DNA of 64,000 nucleotides. Origin: Hymenopellis radicata. Lineage: Eukaryota; Basidiomycota; Agaricomycetes; Agaricales; Physalacriaceae. The notes under the pieces were generated by a model. The model saw only the letters and a program-made list of their open reading frames with translations, was not told the DNA's origin and made no database searches. Position 1 is the stretch's first letter. Every line of letters begins with the position of its first letter. The DNA is taken from positions 62,001-126,000 of the forward strand of contig JADNRX010000104.1 of assembly GCA_015501595.1 (NCBI GenBank), read 5' to 3'. Below, one piece after another: positions 56,843 through 64,000 of this stretch. The position numbers and the translations under genes were made by a program.

Positions 56843-59805
56843 TCACTGAAGCGTCGCCGTCGCTTGCCCACTGGAAAACGGAATAACAACTGCTCCAGCA
56901 TCAACAGTATGTGTCCCAGTCACCGCCAACGTACCCACGCCTCCATACCCACTAACCGTCTGCTTCACAACCAGTCGCGCATTCGCCGCCGCAGCCCCTT
57001 GACCCACGGCACTCGCCATCGTAACCGTCACACGATGGGTCGTCGGGTTATACGCCACATGCGTGAACGCGCCCGCGTCCAACGACAGCATCGTCGCAAT
57101 CGGGGCAATGAACACCCGCCTCCTCCCAGTATCCAACACGTCCACCTCGATCGTCGTCCCCACAGACACGACGTGCCCGCCAAACGCCTGCCATCCAAAG
57201 TCTGGGTGGTTGACGATGTACGTCCCGATGCCCATAGAATGGCCAGAGAAGTTCGGTCCGTAGTCGCCGGAGTAGGCGTCCCATTTCATGGTGTCTGGGA
57301 AGGAGTGGAAGGAAGCGGAGGCGAAGCCGCCCTCGTCGATGTTAGACGTCGGCCCTGAGAGACCGCCGTATGCGAGGCGTAAGAAGAAGTAGTTGTCTGG
57401 ATCCCTTTGGAAGGCATCGATGAGAGGGAGGGCGTTGAGGCCGGAGCCGTAGTGGTGGATCATGCGCTCGTATCGCATGAGCTTGCCTCCGTAGATATTA
57501 TCCCTGTAACCCAGTTAATCCAGTAGCGTGCGCGAAAGCTTCTGTCTTACCAGTAACGCCTAGCATTGCCGTTATATCCCCAATGCGGAATCAGAGGCTG
57601 ATACGCGATGATAGAGTTCAAGGTGTTCGTAGCCGTCTTCGTATCATTGAAATGGACGCTCCACGCGTAAACACCTTCCTGGCCAGTCGAATCCCAAGCC
57701 ATTTCCGATCCGAATCTAGCAAAAGTCGCGTTAGATAGAACATATTGGGGGGTTGCGGAATACTCACGGATACTGCTCCGTAGCCCACCTAGCCTGCCTC
57801 GACATCATCCTACTCTCCACCAAACTCGCTTCATCTGCCCAATCTGATCCCTCTCTGACCAAATCATCCAACAAAAACTTGATCACCGTCTCACCCATCA
57901 ACCCATCATCCGCATATCCAACGGATCCACTGGTCATGGCGCTAACAGTTGTAACCGCATGGCTGAGATACCAATCCCAAGTGTGTACGGTGACAAGATC
58001 CGGGTAGTTACGTGCGACGCGGTACAAAGCCCAATGCGCCGCGGTGACGTGCACGTAGTCATACGCGCGCCCAATGTCGTAGGCATCGGCCCGGTCCCAG
58101 GACCACCAGTTGCCCCAATTGATTGACGATGGGTATGTGTATCCGGGAACCAAGGCGGGCTGGTAGTAAAACACAGACTGACATCGTCTGAGCATCAGAG
58201 ACAAGACCTCCTGCTATATATGAAATCACAAACCTTCTTTACAGTCCCTACGGAGGATATCAGTATTCATGGTTAATGCAAGTAAAGAAAGGTACCAACC
58301 ATTAGTATTTTGCAACGTTCCCCAAACCGTGCTGTTTATAAATTGCTCCAACTTGGCTACCTCCGCCGCACGGGGCTGCAGATACTCCTTCATCACCGCT
58401 GCCAACCACGACCCTGCGCCCGCCTCGTCGCTAAGCCCCGCAATCCAGACTCGGGGATCGTTCAAAACTATCGCGTTCACCTCGCGATCATAGCTGATTA
58501 CCGAGGGCGCTCTTCCGAATGGATCGCTCTGATTAGTGTACCACTGCGAGGTAGTCAAGAAATTGCCGAGGTCAGAAATACTGGTGACGGCGGCGTGGGT
58601 AATGAAGTAGCTGATCGTCTGCAGCGTTCCGTCTTGATACGTGATGGAAAGACGCGCTCGGCCGAAAGAGTGCGCCGTCAAGTCGTAACCGGTCCAGGAC
58701 GTACTGTCGCTATTCGTGGCCCAGGTCAAAGCGCCACTAGGGGTGACAGCTATCGACTGGACCGCTGAAGAGTAGCGCAGGAAGAGTTTGCCTGTCTGAT
58801 CTGCGGGGAGGATGTATCCGGGTACACCAGCAGCGACAGGATGGCCCGCGTCAATGAGGGTATCTTCAATAGTCCCGATGGAATCCGCAAGGAGGAACTG
58901 CAACCCATAAGTCCTCGTCTCGCCGGGCTTTAGAGTGTAGGACGTAGGCGCATTCCACGGGGTCGTTGAAGACCATTCTTGGGAAGCGTATGCTTGGGTA
59001 TGGAAGAGCCATTCGTATAAGCCCTCAAACGTTTGAGAGTCATACCAGTAACTGGCTTCATTGGACACCTCGTTGAGGTTATGCCATCCCTCAAGTGGTG
59101 ATCCTGATGCGGGGATGACGACAAGGGGAGGCAGATTACCGAGAAGAGGAGTGACTTGGACAAAGCCAGCGTCCTGGCCGATGTATGGATCAGTCAGACT
59201 GCAGATGGTGTTCGTCTGGGCCGCTGTACGGGCCGTGAAGATCTGAATATACCGTTAGAAGCGCGAACGAACCGCTGAGCAAAAATGTGACGTACGTTAT
59301 TGAACTCCAGAGGGGCACCGACAGAGCCCAGTATAACATTCTGGGTCTGTGGATTGTTTACGTCGAATAGGAGCTGCAGGACGCCGTCCTCTACGACCCA
59401 ACGGCGCGTCACGTTCAACAAGGTGGAGTTGAGTGTCGGCGCCAGACTGGCTTTGGCGAGGGTATTGCCCGAGACACTCTGGGCAGTGACCTTTTGGCGG
59501 CTTCTCGACGAATCGATGGTTGTCCAAGTTGATGTACTGCTCAGTCGCGCTCTAATCGTGATGTCGCCTAGATGATACTGGCTGTTGTTCTGGCGATTAA
59601 CCATATAGTCGCGCGGAATGAAATCAAAAGAAGATCCACTCGGCCGGAGAGAGTACGCTGTTTGGGAGTCGGACACAAGCTGAATATTGAACGTCGTGGT
59701 GTTGAAAGTCGTGAAGCCATTCTGGAGACCGAGCGTTCCTTGACTACGTATACGAGTAACATGAAGACAAAGCCATAGGCAGAGCCCGAGAGCAGGGAAA
59801 ATCAT
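56843..59805 (-). CDS. secreted DUF5695-type (six-hairpin glycosidase-like) protein
   Basis: Exons 59805-59296, 59242-58300, 58247-58234, 58213-57768, 57715-57551 and 57503-56843 sum to 2739 nt, 912 residues, no break. A hydrophobic N-terminus (MIFPALGLCLWLCLHVTRIRSQ) looks like a signal peptide. Body features: WGNWWSWDRADAYDIGRAYD, YVHVTAAHWALYRVA, MAWDSTGQEGVYAWS, GGLSGPTSNIDEGGFAS, FHSFPDTMKWDAYSGDYG, then a beta-rich C-terminal part ending SSGQATATLQ. From memory this pattern fits the fungal/bacterial DUF5695 family with an alpha-toroid fold; the fungal glutaminase GtaA family is a less likely alternative. Substrate unknown. A TATA box near 59911 and a GT-AG intron at about 59852-59807 suggest a spliced 5' leader. 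One exon is only 14 nt. Confidence 0.75.
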
Positions 59806-59923
59806 GCTATAGATAACTGAGCAGCGTTTATGCGGAGCATAAGGCCAACTCACTTGACTGTCCTGAGAACAGAGTGCACTGAACATGCCCTCAACACCAT
59901 GCGCTCGCCTTTATACGCGTCCT

Positions 59924-61635
59924 TCAGATCTTTTCCCATGACGAACTGAAACCGGTTCCATAGGTCATCTGGAAGTAAAAAAGGAAGCCGACCCACCGAA
60001 GATAACCCTTGTGGTCAGCGCTACTCGTGCTAATGCGCGTCAAAGACAGCATGAGGATAGAAAGCGATACAACGAGGAGGAAGATAAGCGTACAGCTAAT
60101 TCCGCAGAGAAATGCAGGGTCAACAACGATATCGCGCATCGCAGGCAAGTAAAGATCGACCGAAAAGAGTCGAAAAAATGGCATATCCTCAACGCTCCGT
60201 TGGGCGGCCCGGCGCATCCGGCCTTCAATCTCCTGTGGTAGCATGTCCAAGTCATTTATACGACGAAAAGCCGGGGAAGGCGTCTGAAGGTTGGAATGGG
60301 AAGATGCCCGCAATAACGCGCCGGAGGCTGACTCGGAGCCGCCTTAGCATTATTGGCCACAAGACAAGCGTACCAAAGCTGATTTGTCAAATGTTAACGT
60401 GTCCATTTCGGTGTTTAACTGAACTGTTGTGGCTGGAAAGGCGCAGGGAGTGAAAGCGGGGTGTGTCGAGGACATGATGGTGAAAAGCAAGCATCGGTCG
60501 GCTTTTGCCGGCACATTTTGGGATCCTCCCTTCTCTATGTGCTCAGTCACTACAAATTGAAAGGAGGAACGAAAAATGTATGCACTCGGAAGAGCCACAG
60601 TTCCAAAATCGAGGTGTGTAAACACTTCGCCGAATGAAGATGGACTCGACTGGTGTCAAAAGTCGACAGAAGTCGACCTGTGGATGATTTGGACTACGTA
60701 GATACGCTAGTGCATCCATTGGTAGAAATATAAGGAATCACTCGCAAATATTGGCGAATGTATACACTTTTCACCATATATAGCTAGATTGCTGATCTGA
60801 CAGCTTGAGAACCAGAAGCGGTCTTGTAGGTCCAATGACAACTCTTTCTTAACCCCCAACTATAGTCTGGCAAATGGGATGAAAACACGGCACACTTCGA
60901 TGTTTGTTTTCGAAGTGTACAAGTGTGGCGCAGATGAGAGATGGCAAGTACTGCGCATGTCATATGTATGAGGCATAACTCAAATTCATTATCAAAAAGA
61001 TTGAATACACTTCTTCTAAATTAGACACCCTCGAGCTTCAAGGACTCAGCAGCGCCGCATTATCCGATGGTCTGAACCTGTACTACGGCGGGACGGCATA
61101 GATGTCACTGAAGGCACCGTGACGATGAATTGCCTTGAATGCCTGCTACATTTTGATGCGATGTTCGACGGACAGATCGCATTCCACAGCCAAGGACAGC
61201 TATGCACCAACTGTGGCGCTGTTGATGGTCACCTGATCAAAGCTTTCGTAAACCCCTTACCCTTGTTCCGCTCGAGGCTGTCTTGTTCTCTTATAGCTTC
61301 TCACCAAGAGCCGGCCCTTCACATTTATTCCCATCATCAAAAGTGCAGTTCCGCTCTCAAGGCGGAAAGTATTCAACATCTGCCGATTAATTCTCTGTTC
61401 AGCCGGTGTGTCCTCTTATTGTCGCGTCTATTGTATACTGATTCAAGATTCCAGTCTCCAGCAACTGACATAACCAACGCGTGGCCATCATTGTTATTGT
61501 GTCACATCTGTGACGTTGTTCCTTGCTCTTATTCTACTTCCTCGACAATAACATTTCTACCCTGTGCTGGGGATACATAAACGCACGCCTCCAGACTGAT
61601 TGGGCATCAACCATCTCTTTCTTTCTTTCCCAGCC
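59924..61635. other. intergenic, no supported gene
   Basis: A minus-strand frame at 60313-59924 contains one hydrophobic stretch (CTLIFLLVVSLSILML) and a plus-strand frame lies at 61119-61580. Neither has a recognisable family or paralogue, so they are not called. Confidence 0.4.
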
Positions 61636-62966
61636 ATGCTCCCAGCCCCATCTTCCGCGTTTAAGCGACCCCAGAGTCCTGTCAGTCCCACGACCACCGA
61701 TACCATGCCAGATGAGCACGAGGAAGAGTGGGAGTCAGTCCATGGAGAGCAACCCCGACACAAGAAGGGTTTCCTAGGCTTTGGCTCTCGCTCCCGCGAT
61801 GAAGCATCCGACGGTATGCTTTATTATAATTCACATCGTTATGCTTGCTGATGCGTGTCAGTAGTTGACGAAGTTTGCGATTATGAGCAAAAGTATGCAC
61901 CTGACGAAGAACATAAGGAAATGAGCCCGAACGCTCGCGTGTGGAAGGTATACCTAGACGAGTGTCGCAAGTTCGATACTCGCAGGTTCGAGGAATGGCG
62001 CGATGGACTTGACGTCCTCGTCGTTTTTGTGAGTTTTCGTGGCGTTCACAGCAATCGCCAATCTAATCAGTCGCACAGTCTGGCCTATTTTCCATCGTCG
62101 TCGCAATCTTTTGCTCGCAGGCCTTCCAGAGACTTCGTCCTGACCACCATTCGATGACCTCAGCGTTGCTCGCTGAGATGGTGGAAATTGAGCGCGCGAT
62201 AGCCGATGGCACGCCCGTTGAAGAAATCGCCCACACCATCACCGACTTCACACCAAAGACGTCTGATCTTTGGGTTAACGGCTTATGCTTCAGCAGTCTC
62301 GGAGTGAGCATCTTCATCGCGGTGGTTGCCATGCTCGCCAAGCAATGGCTGCGACAATACATGGCTATCCCCTCAGGAGATGCTCGCGACTGCGTTCGCA
62401 TCAGGCACTTCCGTTACAAGGCGCTGGAGAAATGGCGTGTCCCCGAGATCATTGCTTTCCTGCCTGTTCTCATGCACGTCTCGTTGGGCTTATTCCTTGC
62501 TGGCCTGGTTATCTTCCTCTTCATGTTCGATGACACAATGGCCATTGCCTTTGCGACTATGATGTCTGCCCTGTTTGTCGGATACACGTTCAGCACGCTG
62601 CTCCCTCTGTTTTACCCCGAATGCCCGTACAAGACGACGCTGTCCTTGTACTCCTTTGGCACGTTTAGCGCTTTCCGTCGTTTTATCTTCAAGAAGGGAC
62701 GGCCTTTCCAGGCCGTGAAGCTCCCTGAGGAGGACGATGATGATTCCAGCACCTACAGTTCCACCCGCACTCTGACCGACACTGAACGTGCGAAGATTGA
62801 CGGCAAAGGAGAGCAGATCGATATTCAGGCCCTCTCTTGGCTTCGTGATACGACATCAGATGAGGCTGTCCAGAATAATGCCGCTCGGATGGTCAATGCG
62901 CTTCGTGACGAGATTGTTGCTAAAGCTCAACCAGAAGCCGGGTCCTCTAACCTGGTTGATTTGTAA
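61636..62966 (+). CDS. DUF6535 short-form protein E
   Basis: Exons 61636-61813, 61862-62028 and 62079-62966 give 410 residues without breaks. N-terminus MLPAPSSAFKRPQSPVS, an acidic patch and KKGFLGFGSRSRDEA; exon 2 with CDYEQKYAPDEEHKEMSPNA and WRDGLDVLVVF; exon 3 with the four-helix membrane domain (SIVVAIFC, LWVNGLCFSSLGVSIFIAVV, IIAFLPVLMHVSLGLFLAGL, FVGYTFSTLLPLF), AKQWLRQYMAIPSG and PECPYKTTLSLYSF. After that comes a charged tail of about 90 residues with EEDDDDSSTYSSTRTLTD and DIQALSWLRDTTSDEAVQN; the latter resembles LDALAVSWLHNASSNASVQ of the long forms. Gene E therefore keeps the beginning of the long-form soluble region and then stops. No small partner gene seen. Confidence 0.88.
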
Positions 62967-63661
62967 ATCATAGCTCTCTTTCCTCCTGTAGAATTCTCAG
63001 TTTATATCTGTACTCCCTGTGGTCAGCTTCTCAATCTCATTTCCTGTGCTCATCTTGAACTGCCTAAGTCTCATTGGCACGGCACTGCGATTCCTCACAG
63101 AATTACGGCGCCTTACTTTACATTATGAAGTGATGCAACTACAGCTTTGGAATGTCCGCCGGACTGTCAATTCATTAGATTTCTATGACATTGAACATCT
63201 ATTCCGACCATCATCGCATTCATAGTTGAATACCCATCCCATCAAGTGTCGCATGATCTATCAATGAGCGCGCGGGACGGGTGAGGTCTAATTAAAGGCC
63301 AACTGTAGCTTTGAGTCAAGTTTGAACTTTGAAGTACTAGTCTTTTACAAAAAAGGAAATTTCTTCCTTGACTTCTTCCTACCTCATGTACACTTGCTCT
63401 CAGATCGCCCTGCTTGTCGCGCTGGCCCTGCGACTTCTCACCTACTGTCCGAATCCAAAATAACGCGCTGTCAGCCTGAGAACACTTGACGCTAAAAACA
63501 ACCATGACATACACATCAAAGCTTCCCGCTCGAAACCCATGAGCGTAAGATCTTTCGTATAATCATCCGAGCGCTATCGTCCTCGAAGGACGGTCATGAG
63601 AACATGCCACGAGTTTATAACAGGACGTCGATGCCATTCGAGATTACTATCTACCTCTACC
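62967..63661. other. intergenic
   Basis: 3' flank of gene E and 5' flank of the P450; no gene recognised. Confidence 0.45.
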
Positions 63662-64000
63662 ATGCTTTATTCATCATTGGTCGCTACTATCACGTTGCTC
63701 TACCTGCTCTACAGGCGGTTCCGACGACGCATTTCTATTTCGCATGTTAGAGGCCCGCCTGCCGCCTCTTGGTTGTATGGTTCGCCGAACGGATTCTTCA
63801 TAAACGTGCCTTAACTGATGCGTCTCGAAGGCAACTGGGTCGAACTTTTGGAAGCTCCTGCTGCTGAGGCATCATCTACCCAGTTTCACCCGTCCTTTCA
63901 CTCATGTCATCTAGACCGATTTCCGCTGGCATGCAGAATACGGCAACGTCATACGCGTGAAGGCGCCGCTTGGAGTACATTTCCTGCCCGTCCTTCATTT
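63662..64000 (+). CDS. cytochrome P450, N-terminal part (runs off the window)
   Basis: ATG 63662 starts a membrane anchor (MLYSSLVATITLLYLLY) followed by a basic stop-transfer stretch (RRFRRRIS) and the hinge RGPPAASWLYG, typical of microsomal P450s. After a spliced gap a further exon near 63918 reads TDFRWHAEYGNVIRVKAPLG, a pattern common in basidiomycete P450s. A donor GTACAT-like site lies at the end of that exon near 63978. Exon borders between 63780 and 63918 are unresolved, and the unspliced frame ends in a stop at 63811. Haem-binding Cys and the other diagnostic motifs lie beyond the window. Substrate unknown. Confidence 0.7.

Noticed and set aside
57490..57525. Sequence resembling a homing-endonuclease (I-SceI-like) site, TTACAGGGATAAT
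   Set aside because: Only part of the site matches, and it coincides with an intron acceptor and the start of an exon coding for DNIYGG. Coincidental.
49886..59886. ATG 59886 as start of the DUF5695-type protein
   Set aside because: It would place 27 unrelated residues before the signal peptide and lies where transcription should begin after the TATA box near 59911. A spliced leader with ATG 59805 fits better.
59924..60313. 129-codon minus-strand frame with one hydrophobic segment
   Set aside because: A single hydrophobic run in an isolated frame upstream of the DUF5695-type gene is weak evidence; not called.
61119..61580. 153-codon plus-strand frame with several Cys and His residues
   Set aside because: Cys/His spacing fits no zinc-binding family I know, and there is no supporting context.

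Overview
The window is fungal nuclear DNA, most likely from an agaricomycete (mushroom-forming basidiomycete). Genes carry many short GT-AG introns of about 45-60 nt. The gene content is typical of wood or litter basidiomycetes: a laccase, a methylsterol oxidase, a RanGEF of the RCC1 type, a sirtuin, F-box-like proteins, a P450, and above all a large family of proteins with the basidiomycete-specific membrane domain DUF6535. No bacterial operon, CRISPR array, rRNA or tRNA was recognised. Exon borders are hand-called from splice sites, frame continuity and comparison between paralogues inside the window.

Layout. 0-23 kb: DUF6535 gene A (partial, +), disrupted copy B (+) with a small gene just upstream, a DUF6535 relic, gene C (-) with its small gene, a short-form DUF6535 gene D (-), a decayed F-box gene beside a sirtuin fragment, and gene F (-) with its small gene. 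23-35 kb: a nested pair of terminal-inverted-repeat elements, then ordinary genes: RCC1-like (+), laccase (+), ERG25-like sterol oxidase (-), another inverted-repeat element and a 261-bp tandem duplication. 35-60 kb: sirtuin (-) and F-box gene (+) in divergent arrangement, DUF6535 gene G (-) with its small gene, F-box (+), DUF6535 gene H (-), intact DUF6535 gene I (-) with its small gene, F-box (+, broken), and a secreted DUF5695-type protein (-). 60-64 kb: short-form DUF6535 gene E (+) and the start of a P450 (+).

The main discovery candidate is a repeated two-gene cassette. Five of the seven long DUF6535 genes (B, C, F, G, I) have a small two-exon gene of roughly 90-130 codons, on the same strand, ending 287-407 bp upstream of the DUF6535 start. 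The small proteins resemble each other and share one intron position. All five loci also carry the same upstream DNA: a block bounded by a GGAATTGTGGCTC-type motif and a GGTACGCATTTGG-type motif about 250 bp apart, followed by a CTCTTGTTTCTC-type element. The long DUF6535 genes also share a TATA box about 45-75 bp before their ATG. The sequence shows physical pairing and shared ancestry; any joint function, for example in self/non-self recognition, is inference.

A second theme is decay and duplication. Many otherwise intact genes, including the laccase, are broken by single missing bases. The F-box/sirtuin pair is present as an inverted duplication, and two copies of an F-box / small gene / DUF6535 segment lie in tandem. 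The single-base losses are either real pseudogenisation or consensus errors in the assembly, and raw reads would decide.
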